NCBI RefSeq assembly: GCF_027580225.2
Contig: NC_073356.2
Location: 16,521,501 to 16,585,500 of the forward strand
Origin: Misgurnus anguillicaudatus
Lineage: Eukaryota > Chordata > Actinopteri > Cypriniformes > Cobitidae
Reading direction: 5' to 3'
DNA: 64,000 nt
Of this stretch, positions 46,017 through 57,350 are shown piece by piece (the stretch's first letter is position 1; every line of letters starts with the position of its first letter). The position numbers and the translations under genes were made by a program. A model generated the notes under the pieces. The model searched no databases, was not told the DNA's origin, and was given only the letters and a program-made list of their open reading frames with translations.

Positions 46017-46760
46017 TAAAGGAAAACACCACCATTTTTCAATATTTTACTATGTTCTTACCTCAACTTAGATGAATTAATACAAACCTGTCTTTTTCAA
46101 TGCGTGCACTTAATCTTTGTATAGCGCGTCGTGAATATGTTAGCATTTAGCCTAGCCCCATTCATTCCTTGGGATCCAAACAGGGATGAATTTAGAAGCC
46201 ACCAAACGCTTCCATGTTTTACCTATTTAAAGACTGTTACATAAGCAGTTACACGAGTAAGTATGGTGGCACAAAATAAAACGTGGCGATTTTTTAAGGG
46301 AAAAAAGAGAACTATATTGTTTGGTGGAAGAGCACTTAGTTTGCAGCACTTCGACATCGGGCGCAGTAATATTGACGGAAGTTTGAGCGAGAGGGGGAGG
46401 AGTCAGGAGTAATGATGTTACTGCACTCTGAGGTTGAAGTGCTGCAAACTAAGTGCTCTTCCGCCATACCATATAGTTCTTAATTTTATCCACTTAAAAA
46501 TTGCCACGTTTTATTTTGTGCCACCATACTTACTCGTGTAACTACTCATGCAACAATAGGGAAAACATGGAAGTGTTTGGTGGCTTCTAAATTCATCCCT
46601 GTTTGGATCCTAAGGAATGAATGAGGCTAGGCTAAATGCTAACACATTCACGACGCGTACAAAGATTAAGTGCACATATTGAAAAAAGATAGGTATTAAT
46701 TCGTCTAAGTTGAGGTAAGAACATAGTAAAATATTGAAAAAGGGTGGTGTTTTCCTTTAA
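46017..46760. mobile_element. Long, nearly complete palindromic MITE of 744 bp
   Basis: It begins TAAAGGAAAACACCACCATTT and ends AAAGGGTGGTGTTTTCCTTTAA. Pairing can be followed almost to the centre: CTATGTTCTTACCTCAACTTAG, GCATTTAGCCTAGCCCCATTC, GGATCCAAACAGGGATGAATT, AAGTATGGTGGCACAAAATAAA and GCACTTAGTTTGCAGCACTTC all recur inverted. Only the central stretch of about 60 bp near 46370-46430 is unpaired. Confidence 0.88.
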
Positions 46761-49705
46761 AGACAGTGCTGATAGATGGTGAATATAATGTGATTATCTT
46801 TATCAGATAATAATATTAACACAAGATATCAGGATATATATATTTGTCTTTCCTGTAATTTAAATCTGTAACCTTTGTACTGCCAAAATTAACTTGGTCT
46901 GTTCAAGTAAGAGATGACTTTCACTTATAATTCATATAAGGGTTAAAAAGCTGTTTAGATGATGACAAGAATTGCAATGTTTTTTGTAACTCCAAGACAC
47001 ATTTGGACAGCAAAGGGGACAAAACCGCACGTATTGCAATTTTCTGTGAATCTGAAGCTCTAAGACTCCTAAGCCCATCTGGAAGCCAGGTACGGCTTAC
47101 CTGCGGTGGTCCTGTTGTTGCAGTCAAACACAATTCATCTTTTATGGTTTGTGAAATATGTATGTCGCACAAAAACATGTTTGCTGAAGTGCCCATCCAA
47201 AATGCATTACATACAATCTAACAAATAGCTCTTAGGGCGAGATTGCATCCTGAATTCGGTGCCAGCTAACACAGCCCACAGCTGGACAATGTCTGGATAA
47301 ATTACATGACTGAATAGCTTAGTGACCCACATTTTCACGTCTTTATATTTCGGTGTAGAAAACGTAAATAAATATACAGGAGCAGAATGGCGACGGATAG
47401 AGCACAATTACCAAGGAAAACCTACAAGTGCTTGCTGACAAAATTAAACTCCAAATATTGAAATCGGGTCGATCTTTCATATTTACAGCTTTCTCTGCCC
47501 GCAAAAAGGCAGAGAAAGAAAGGAGGTGTGGCCTATGCCTGACTGTAGATCTTAATGACAGAATGGCACACCATGCCGCTGCCCCAGCGCTGGGCATGCA
47601 CGGTTAGATTGCTAGTCATACGCCTGGCACAGACGGCAACAGAAATGACTGGCTCACGAGCCACTCTCATAAAGGCAATCTGTCTCAGGCTCTCATAATC
47701 ACCATCTGTCATTCCCCTGAATCAATAGAAATGACAAACGAGGAGCAGAAGCCCCGCTGACGGGGGCAGAGAGCCGGACTGTGATATTCAGGGGTGGATC
47801 TACGTGTTGGGGCGGGTCACCACACCATGCTTCATGCTTGGGTCTTACAAAAGGAAGGTAACTTAATTGTGACAGATTTAATCTTCTTGTACAGTTTTAC
47901 TCATTCGTCATGTTATTATACAGCAGCTGTTACTTGTATTACTTGTATGTTTAAAATAAATGCGAAATCTTCCATCTTGTATATATTTGGTTAGGGTCAG
48001 GCCTTTTAATGAAGGACAGAAAAGTAAAATCTTTTTTTTTTTGAGCATGCATTGATCATGAACTTCAATCAGATTCTTTTGTGCTGCCTTCATAAGTAAT
48101 AAAAACTTCAGCTTATCTGTCCCATAGCCGAATTCAATTGCTTTAGTTGTACAGCTTATCATGTGCGGGTCCCCAGGGAATAACCAAATTACATTCCAGT
48201 AGTCTCAATACACAGCCAGATTTGTCTGTGCGGGTCTCCATAAAGCCGCATGCCATGACAGAGCCCCTAACACCCCTGAAGGTGCGCCGCATTGATGAGG
48301 AGCTTACTCTTATACATCAAAGCAACAGTGATTGACAAAATAGCGTAAAGCACCCATCACGGTGCAAGACCCGGAGACCGTGGGCTAACAAAGCCTCAAG
48401 ATTGGATCCAAGCTGGGTATAAAGGACACCAACAGATGAAATATAGACGAAAGCTTATCCCATCCCTGACCGCTAACAACATCTAACCGTCGAATGACTT
48501 GAGATTCACATTCGCCTTCTTACACGCGCACGGGTTTTCCAACAAACACCTACATCATCCACGTATACGTGCGCGCATAGGCACACCGGGATTCGGATTG
48601 CTTGAAAACAGCACCTGCTCCTCCATTTGAAAACTATTTAGGGAGGCATCAAACTCTATCAGAGCAGGTCTGATTGCGGTCGCCTCTTCACAGTCCTCCA
48701 ATCACTCAGTGAGTCAATTAGCCCCCGCCCCAGACTGAAGCCCACCTCAGCTGTTCGCTCCGAGTCTGAGAGGGAATCCATTCAATGCCACCGAGCAACA
48801 CCTGAGGCCCCCCTGCCCTTCTTCTCGCCCGCCTACCCCCTTCTCCTCTCTAATAGTTTGGCTCCAAGGGCAAACACTGCACAATGGCATTCAATTCACC
48901 CTATTGTCCTCCTTTGGTGGTGGAGAGGAAGCCCACCAGTCATGGCTCAAAAAAGCCATTTAGTCAAAAAGAGAGAAAAGAGTGAACTCGGGATGGGCCG
49001 CTGCTGAAGCACTTTAACGTAACCGTCTGGTTGCTTGCGTGCGCTTTATGGTACTTTATAGTGTCGGTGCGTACGTTTTTGAGCCTCAGAGAAAGAGAGA
49101 CCATGTTTCGCCATTGATTTAGGTTAGCCCACGCTCACAATTGGTTATTTATTCAGGGCTCTTTTGAAATAATCGAGTTGACACATCTGTCAGATGGCGA
49201 GGGAAGGAATGCTAAAAGGTCACGGGGAAAGATACCAGCTGCTCCAGACGAACCTTTCCTGCCTTCAAATAGCACAGTCATTACACTGGAACAGATGGGG
49301 TCCCTGAGCTTTCATTTCAGTCTTCAGGTACAACAACAACGGCTGCAAGGTCAGTTTAAGCTGTCTGGAGGTAAATCACCCCCCTTCTTATAAAAAACCC
49401 CCATAGTACTGACGCCACATCCAGATACCACCGATGCATTAGAGCCCTGCTTGGATCTTTTTTCATCAGTGGCATGGCATCAAACAACAGAGATGATGGT
49501 AATTGGTAACTGCCTCATTCATAATTTAGTGAGGGGTTTTGACGTGATGTGGCATGTTAAGGCATGCTTAAAACGCCTGCGGCTGAGCTCTGCACCCTTT
49601 GATGATCACACAAACATATTAAAAAACTGTAGGAAGAGAGAAATCTTTGATATTTCTATTGGCATCATCTCTGTTCTAAGTACTCATGGCAGTCTTGATC
49701 ACTTT
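46761..49705. other. Repeat-free intergenic DNA, no exon recognised
   Basis: About 2.9 kb without MITE ends. From about 48150 to 49400 the base composition is less AT-rich than the surroundings. Open frames (47003-47221, 49178-49393, 49451-49708) have no recognisable domain. It may hold conserved non-coding sequence or a diverged exon; neither can be shown. Confidence 0.35.
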
Positions 49706-49996
49706 TAAAGGGACACTCCACTTTTTTGGAAAATGTGCTCATTTGTCAGCTCCCCTAGAGTTAAACATTTGATTCTTGCCGTTTTGGAGTCCATTCAGCT
49801 GATCTCCGGGTCTGGCGCTGGCACTTTTGGCATGGCTTAGCACAATCCATTAGCATCGCACTCCAAAATTACCAAAGAGTTTTGATATTTTTCCTATTTA
49901 AAACTTAACTTTTCTGTTCTGACGGAAAAACGTAACTTTTAATTTTCTGTCGGTCTTAGTATACGGTGTAACTACAGAAGAGTCAAGTTTTAACAG
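49706..49996. mobile_element. Single arm of the AAAGGGACACTCCACTTTTT MITE
   Basis: It starts TTTAAAGGGACACTCCACTTTTTTGG and carries GCTCCCCTAGAGTTAAACAT, CTGATCTCCGGGTCTGG and ACCAAAGAGTTTTGATATTTTTCC, matching the right arm of 32619-33158 in reverse. The second arm is missing. Confidence 0.65.
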
Positions 49997-50636
49997 GAGC
50001 GCACAAAGGCAAAACAATTAAACACAAACATATGCCATTTTGAACAAGCTCTGAATAACTAAAGGTGTTGTATGTGAGCATTAGACTTTACACAGAGACC
50101 CATTTCTCTGTGTCTCTGTTCTGCATAAAATTCAACACTACAGATGCTATCTCCAGAAATGTTTACAAGAGATAATGTGCATTGTAGTGCTGACAGGGGA
50201 TTATGCTGTTCGTTTTATGTTTTTTTAATGGATAGAAATAAGAAGTGCAGCTGTAGGTTGCCAGACATCTGAAAAGGAGATGATGTATTCGTAACGATAA
50301 CAACAACATTTAATACTAGCTGTAAGAAGAAATATAATGTTGTGTTTATGTTTTTATATGTATGATTATATTTTAAGTACACAAAAAAATTAGTTGGATC
50401 TGAATAACAAGCTCATGCTCATTCCCTTGTCTTTTGAAAACTGAAACATTTATATTTTCCACAAGGTATTTGTTCCAGAAGTCAGTTTAGTCACTAGCCA
50501 GACCTACAAACAAACACAGACTGGAAGTTAACTTTGGGCCAGACGCGTAACCGCGGCAACATGCGAGCGTCCGATGAAACCGCGTATAAAATTATCACTA
50601 GGGTCATTGTCAGAAACTGAAAATAGTATTTGTTAT

Positions 50637-50943
50637 ACAGTCTAAAAAAACAAACGGTGCTATATAGAACCAAAACTGTTGCTTTGGATCGTAATCATAG
50701 AAGAACCGTTTTAAGTGCCATATAGCACCGGTGAAGCACCAGTGAAGCACCTGTGTAGAACCATATAGGTGCCATATAGAACCACTATAGCACCACATCT
50801 GGTTCTACATAGCACTATATGGTTCTACACAGGTGCTTCACTGGTGCTTCACCGGTGCTATATGGCACCAAAACGGTTACTCTATGACCACGAGCAAAGA
50901 ACCACTTTTGGTGCTATATAGCACAGTTTGTTTTTAGAGTGTA
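50637..50943. mobile_element. Highly regular palindromic MITE rich in GTGCTATATAG
   Basis: Arms CTAAAAAAACAAACGGTGC and GCACAGTTTGTTTTTAGAG are inverted copies. Inside, GTGCCATATAGCACCGGTGAAGCACCAGTGAAGCACCTGTGTAGAACCATATA is answered by its complement. The two halves match over most of 150 bp each, so the whole 307 bp can fold as one hairpin with a small loop near 50790. Confidence 0.8.
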
Positions 50944-51097
50944 CATAAGTGAGCTCTATCAGATTAAGGGAGCTCCATAACCTGACCCAGGTCAATGCGA
51001 ATACTTTTCTTATTTCGACGACATATCTATATGTATTTAAATTATCAATATTATTTACATAATACATAATTCATGACCAGAGCATGCACTGTGATTA

Positions 51098-52266
51098 TGG
51101 GCCCTATCATACACCCGGCGCAATGCAGGGCAATGCGCAACGCAAGTGTCTTTTGCTAGTTTTAACACAGCGCAATGATAATTTCCACGTTTAGCGCCAC
51201 GTTGTTTTAATAGCAAATGCATTTGCGCCCAATGTTGCGCCCATGGGCGTTGGTATGAAAACGAGGTGTGTTCAGGCGCATTGTTGGCGCGTTGCTACTG
51301 TATTTTGAGGCAACTAAAATAGACTACGCCATTGACCAACAAAAACCTGCTCTAAATTCTAACGTCAATGGCGCAATATTGTTTTTGTTATTTAATGAGC
51401 AGAGAAATATGCACCTATAAACGGGACGACAATGCGGGTTTGCTTATCACACACATGGATGCGCAGCAGCACAAAAAGGCTTTTAAATATGAAAGATTAA
51501 ATGAATAAAATGTAAAAGTTTATTATTGAGTCTCTTGGACATAATTGAGGACTAATTATGAGACGTTAGAAGGCGCAAAGAGCTGCTTCACCTGCATCCT
51601 GGTAAGTAAATAAATGCGTTGCTTTAAACAAATGCATCTATTTTAAAAAGTTTTTTAAATGATACCCCACGGATTTATTGTATATGATGACTCTGTACCT
51701 GTGGATATGGTGAGATGAGAAACATTTTTAAGTAATGCTTTAAAAAACTCATGGTGCTGTCCGAGTGCTGAAACGGCTCTCCGCATGTTTGTAAATTCTT
51801 TATCTCCTGTTTGTTACAAATAAAGTATTTTTAGAGCACAAACCTTTTCTTACATACTTGTAAATAAATTTTGATGATGTTGGATATCCATACATTTACA
51901 GCAATTAAAAGCCTGCTATTTTTACTTCCATGAATAAAAGAAAATCCAAAAAATGAAAACAACACAATTATTTAACATTAATCTTAAACTGGGGATCTTT
52001 TTCAGTTTACAAAGTCCGTCATCTAAATAGGGATTAGACATAGCGCCAGCGCAACAGGCTTTTAAAGGGGATGAGAGATAAGACTCTCATTGGTTTATTG
52101 CACATCACGGCCAAAACACACCCATTACTCATTACAAGAATAGGAACAACCCTTTTCGACCGTTTTTTCCGTCATTAAATTAGCAAAAGTGGATTTGGAC
52201 ACGCACGTTTAGACCGTGGGCCATGCGCTTTAGACCATGTGCTTAGAACGTTAAAATAGAGCCCGT
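51098..52266. mobile_element. Non-autonomous element with GGGCCCTAT ends, Harbinger-like
   Basis: The left end GGGCCCTATCATACACCC and the right end AACGTTAAAATAGAGCCCG are inverted in their outer bases (GGGCYCTAT). GCGCAATG and GCGCC motifs crowd the left sub-terminus and ATGCGCTTTAGACCATG the right. This resembles the GGGCCCTATTTTAACG repeats of fish often assigned to PIF/Harbinger-type superfamilies; the superfamily is inferred. The 1.2-kb body has no transposase frame. Confidence 0.5.
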
Positions 52267-54545
52267 TGTCATATGTCTCAATGATGAAATATAGAAACTA
52301 TCAAAAAATAGGAACAAACGCACTCCGTCCGAGGTGCGAGTCAAAAAGAATAAATCCAAATATATAACACAAAATTATTTTGCAAGTGAGTGTGCAGTCA
52401 CTATTTTGTGTGAAATATAGAAACTACCATTTTACTGATCCATGCATCACACTTTATTTGTCATGAATATGTAAGACACACATTGTGTTATTAACATAGA
52501 TCTGTGCACTTATAGGGTAAGGAACCATTCAAGATGCAAATGCAAATACATTATATATGTTGGCATCTCAACACTAACTTACAAAACTAAAGTGATGACC
52601 ACACTAATGACCTTCTATTTTGTGACTGATGATTTAATGAGCAAACAAACATGTGAATTAATGGATCATATCAAGTTTTGCTTCATTAGTGGCCTCATTA
52701 TGTCATTGATCATTTTAAGGGGCTAATAAGGCAATTAAAGGGATTTTCCCATGTCAGCTATATTTTTCATTATTTTGTATTAATTACATTTTGAGCATTA
52801 GCTCATTATTGACCTCATCTTATTTATGTTTTGATGTAAGGTCAACGAGTGCCTTTATTGGCAAGCTCATCAAGTTCATTAGACTTTATGCTCATGGCCA
52901 TTTAGCTAGTTGTGTGATGTTTTGTGTTATTGATCATTTATTGTTATAATTCATCACCTTTGTAGGTTATAGGTTGATAAAATAATGCTTTTAAGTTACT
53001 TTCTAAAATTTGTCCCTGTAGATGCACATTTGCACCAATAGAGTTCATATATGAGCACAAAAATGTATACATATCTGTACCTAAATAAAAGGACCATAGG
53101 ACCTTTTTAAAGGCACTGCCCCACTGACAGTTCAGACCAGGCTTTAAATCCCTTTCTGTAGCTGAATTTTTTTATTTTTTTGGAAAGAGAAAAAACATTG
53201 AAATCCGGAGGAACAGTGACGGTTGGTGAATTGCGTTTCAAAGACGCATCTGCTTGTCTTGAACCTACCAAAGATTTTCAAATCTCAATTAAAGTGGATT
53301 GCTGTGAATTGTGGAAACGGGTCAATGAAAAGTTAATAAATTTAAGAATCCACAAAAAAGGGATAACCCAGAAGATATTTGAAAAAAAAATAAACCAGCA
53401 TTTTTTAGAGTGTACTGTGTGGTAGTGCCGTAATAATCAAGAAGATGGACAGCAGCTGGCGAATCAAAGAGAAAAGCGTTGCGTGTGCGAAATTAATAGA
53501 ATTAACAAACCAGAAAATGTTGCTGGATTCGATTAATGTGTTTGGTAGGCTAGGAATTTTACGGCTCGCAGTGAATGCAGCAAAAGCTCTGGGTTATTAA
53601 AAAAACACGTTCGGTTAGAGAGAGCATACAGGAGTCTTTAGGCAGTTAACACATTGTCCAGGAAAACAACAGAAATCTAACAGAAACAGAAGACCATTTT
53701 AATTGTTAAATGAGCTTTTTTCACTGCCTATGGCCTACATAAGCAGCTGCCTCAACAGCAGCACTTGCTCCATCATGAAGTGACCAATTTAAAACAGGAG
53801 TTTTTATTCAGTACTTTTTGATGTTATACAGTATAATAGAAACAAATAAAGGACATGTAGACCTCCTGTTCGTTATGTCACTCAAACTGGTCTCTTATCT
53901 AGATGAGTAAATGCTTTTTGTCAGGGGTAAGATGAATGTGCCCATGGTTATAATAAGTCAACTGTTTAAAGTTTATTTGCTGCAGTCTTGTGTCTGTCAT
54001 ACTTTGAGTCCCCTAAATCACTCTGCTCAAGTCATTTCTTCTCAAGTGCTCTGTTGTCTCTCTTTCAGGGTGAGGCACAGCACAGATCTTCTTTGATCAC
54101 ATGTGACAGCTCCACAACTCATGCCGTGCGCTTTAAAGCTGTGGGCTTTTACAGTTACACACAGCTAAGTGAGGGTTTCATGGGTCAGCTGGTTACTGTG
54201 TCAATTTGAGAGTCTTTAGGTATGCACTGTATGTGTGTGAAAGAAAGTGACACGCAGAATAAGAAACTAAGAGTGAGGGAAAGGGTTTTGTTCTAAACAA
54301 ATGACAATTGACCGTGTAGACAGCATTTAAGAAATGCAACTTGTTTATACACTGCATTGGTCAAATTTTAAGGCAGCAGTGCATGTATCCTTAATAAAAG
54401 ATGTAATCCCAGAATGCATTGCCACAGAAATAATTGTGGTAAACAATTTGGTACGAATCATTCTTCATATCTGACTTGTTAATGTGAACATATCATTCAT
54501 TTTCAATGGGCCCGTTAATTAGTCAGGTCAAAAATGTTAACGTTC
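52267..54545. other. Intergenic DNA with one unidentified frame
   Basis: A repeat fragment with ATATCTGTACCTAAATAAAAGG and GGCACTGCCCC lies near 53060-53130. The plus frame at 53180-53425 (81 codons) starts MEREKTLKSGGTVTVGELR and then becomes lysine- and asparagine-rich. It has the look of a real amphipathic sequence for its first 55 residues, but I cannot place it in a family. No other gene candidate was seen. Confidence 0.3.
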
Positions 54546-54683
54546 TTAACCTCTTCAGACCTGTGAAGTGTCCAATGTTTAATCAGTGTGCCTCATTTTA
54601 ATTGGTTGATCAGCATTTTTATTGGTTTGAACCACAAAACAAGTTATGTCCATTCCAGTGGACGTAGGGTCTGAAGGGGTTAA
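54546..54683. mobile_element. Short MITE with TTAACCTCTTCAGACC ends
   Basis: TTAACCTCTTCAGACC and GGTCTGAAGGGGTTAA are 16-nt inverted ends with one difference. 138 bp, non-coding. Confidence 0.7.
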
Positions 54684-54939
54684 ACTACCGGTATTAATGC
54701 TTTTGAATATCTTTGTATAGTAAGAAATCTAAAATCCATTGTTAGATATTAATAGATGTATCAGCATTGAATTCTCTTTCTGAGAGCTAGTTTAACTCAT
54801 TTGAGCACATGTGTCAAAAGTGAATTTGTTAAATTGTCAACCTTATAACCATTTTAAAGACATAATTTAAAAAAATAAAGACATAATTTAAAAAATAAAT
54901 TGTTTTAATTTAGCTTGACACGCAGTGCATGTTTTTTAT

Positions 54940-55372
54940 TTAAAAGGGAGATTTCACAACACTTTTTTTAAGATGTCAAATAAATCTTTGATGTCCCTAG
55001 AGTACATATGTGAATTTTAGCTCAAAATGCCATATATAGATAGGTTAAAATTGCCACTTTTTGTAGGTTTGATAAAAAATGTGCTGTTTTTGGGTGCGTC
55101 CTTTAAAATGCAAATGAGCTGATCTCTCTACTAAATGGAAGTGCAGTGGTTGGATAGTGCCGATTAAGGGGCAATTTTTTCCCCTTCTGACATCACAAGG
55201 GGAGCCAAATTTCAATGAGCTATTTTTTCTCATGCTTGCAGAGAATGGTTTACCAAAACTAAGTTCGTGCGTTGATCTTTTTTACATTTTCTAGGTTGAT
55301 AGAAACACTGGGGACCCAATTATAGCACTTAAACATGGAAAAAGTCAGATTTTGTTATATGTCCCCTTTAAA
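54940..55372 (-). mobile_element. MITE, TTAAAGGGGACATA family, copy 2 in reverse
   Basis: Read on the minus strand it begins TTTAAAGGGGACATATAAC and matches the copy at 19841-20256 through GGGTCCCCAGTGTTTCTATC, GGTAAACCATTCTCTGCAAGC and TTAATCGGCACTATCCAACC. Confidence 0.75.
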
Positions 55373-55391
55373 TGCATACATTTTTTTGATA

Positions 55392-55507
55392 ATTAAGTGT
55401 GCTTGCAAAAGCACACTTATTGTTCTTCTTAAGTTTTATTATTCTTATTATTAAGTGTGCTTGCAAAAGCACACTTATTGTTCTTCTTAAGTTTTATTAT
55501 TCTTATT
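55392..55507. repeat. Two tandem 58-bp units with an AAGTGTGCT/AGCACACTT hairpin
   Basis: Units start at 55392 and 55450 and appear identical. Each opens with ATTAAGTGTGCTTGCAAAAG and contains a perfect 9-bp stem, AAGTGTGCT...AGCACACTT, around TGCAAA, followed by a T-rich tail. A third copy begins at 56847. The units bracket the repeat block at 55508-56846. Confidence 0.85.
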
Positions 55508-56846
55508 ATTAGGGGCCAAGCACCGAAGGTGCTGAGGCACCTATTGGAACTGTCAGTATTATTATTCTTCATCTTCTTCCCCAATGGGAGTCTATGGCAG
55601 CCCTATGAACCGTACGTAGGAAAATGATGAAATTTGGCACAGTTGTAGAAGTGGTCCTGAAAAGTCAAGTGACCAAAAATGGGGTCTCTAGCACTAACTC
55701 TATAGCGCCACCAGCAGTGCAAAAATTCAATGTTTAAATGGTTATAACTGCTGATCCGCTTGATCTATAAAAATTCTACTTAGTACACGTGATTGCTCTC
55801 CTCATGCTTATTGTTTTTAATACCTTACAGTAAGACTCCACCCATTACAGTAGCGGGCATTTTGAAATGTACAGTATTCCGTTTATTCGCTACTCCTCCT
55901 TCAAATTTGGTTCAATTCTTATGAATTTTGGCACAGATGATCTTTGGAGTGAGCCGCACAGAAATGACTGAACAGAATTTAGATTTTTATCTTTGTTCAA
56001 AAGTAATAAATGCCCAAACTTAACGAGATTGACGCAAAATTGGTTCTGAAGCTGTATCTCGGTCATTCTTTGATCAATCGAGATGAAATTTGGTACACTT
56101 CATGTCGACCATGAACTGTGGGTCCATGACAAATTTGGTGACAGCGCCACCTATGGGTCATGAGATATGAAAAAAGGCTATTTTTGTGCATAACTTCTGA
56201 ATCGTTTGGTGTCTACGGATTCCTTGGCTCATGCCGCATCTGTCGATATGTATTATGCCGGGTTTGACCGAACCGCCTGTCCGCCATTTTGAAATCTGTG
56301 ATAAATTGCTATAACTTTTGAAGTATCGGATATGTCGGCGCAAAAATCGGTAGGGAGCTTCGGCATGATGTCCTGAGGAAATCAGAGAACAGCGCCACCT
56401 AGGGGTTATAAACTATAACAGTTCTTAAAGAACTGCTTATAACTTCTGAATTCTTTGTATGGCATCTAAGCTCTTTTCTGCTGCCCTTGAGCTGTGTCTA
56501 CTGAGTGGCGCATCTGTTAAGTCGTATGCATAGAGATGCTGAGTTCATGGGTTCGAATCCTGCCTGATGCAGATGTTAACTTCTTCTACTAAAGTTTTGC
56601 TCTTTCTCACCTATTCTTCTTGACTTGTCTGTAGTTCACATATGTTCTACTTTTGCCATGTTTTCTGTTGCTGCTCTGCACTGCAGTGGTTCTGCTCTGC
56701 ATTTGCTTTGCTTCGGGTTCGGGCTCTGTATTGCGCGCTTTCTGCGCTTTGCCCATTTGCTGCGTCGTGTGGTTTTTGCTGTGCTTTGGGTGCTCATTGC
56801 GCTGAAGGTGCTTGACCCCGTATCGCTGCTTGCAGCTATATTTATT
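55508..56846 (-). repeat. Reverse-oriented copy of the 3'-end 2-kb repeat family
   Basis: The left part (GGCAGCCCTATGAACCGTACGTAGGAAAATGATGAAATTTGGCACA) is the complement of 62590-62690. The right end CCCCGTATCGCTGCTTGCAGCTATAT is the complement of the unit start at 60741. It is diverged and shorter (1.34 kb against about 1.98 kb). It carries reverse CTCF-like motifs at 55704-55718, 56143-56157 and 56391-56405. A tRNA-like insertion is at about 56494-56572. Confidence 0.75.
56494..56572 (+). repeat. tRNA-like sequence (SINE head or tRNA relic)
   Basis: TGAGTGGCGCATCTG (56502-56516) resembles an A box, and GGTTCGAATCC (56550-56560) is a perfect B box. The region between is tRNA-sized, but the acceptor stem does not pair convincingly. 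Probably a SINE head. Confidence 0.5.
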
Positions 56847-57350
56847 ATTAAGTGTGCTTGCAAAAGCACACTTATTGTTCTTCTTAAGTTTTATTATTAT
56901 TATTTTTATTATTTTTCCCGGGTAGATTTTTTTGGCCAGCTCTAGCGACCAGACCGTTTGACGCAGAGACACCGTTCAAACTTTAAAATGTTTGGGCAGT
57001 ACCGGTGTAAGTTGCTTGAGAAGATGAAGTCACAGATCCATGTCGTTCGGCCACCATATTGGATAGAACACAAAACCTTTAAAAAGTTTCACAGGTCACA
57101 AATTTTGTCCAAACTTCAAGAAATTCCACGTACACGATCCTTGGACCAAGCCTCACAAAAGTTACTAGAAGGATTTTTGATTTTCGGAAGCATTTGCCCA
57201 AAACAGGTCAAAATATACCTATGGCGTAGTCCCCAAACAGGAAGTAGTTCATATCTCAGATTGTCTGTAACATATCTTTATAATTTTTTTAATATGAACT
57301 CGGAACTCCAATGTGAACATGGCCAAGATAAAAAAACATTGCAGTAACAT
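56847..57350. repeat. Third hairpin unit plus adjoining repeat
   Basis: ATTAAGTGTGCTTGCAAAAG at 56847 repeats the 58-bp unit, then runs into TTTTTTTGGCCAGCTCTAGCGACC and text such as GGCCACCATATTGGATAG that looks like another fish intergenic repeat. The frame at 56958-57347 has no known domain. Confidence 0.5.

Noticed and set aside
55392..55507. Direct repeats considered as a CRISPR array
   Set aside because: The units are contiguous with no unique spacers, and the genome is a vertebrate one.
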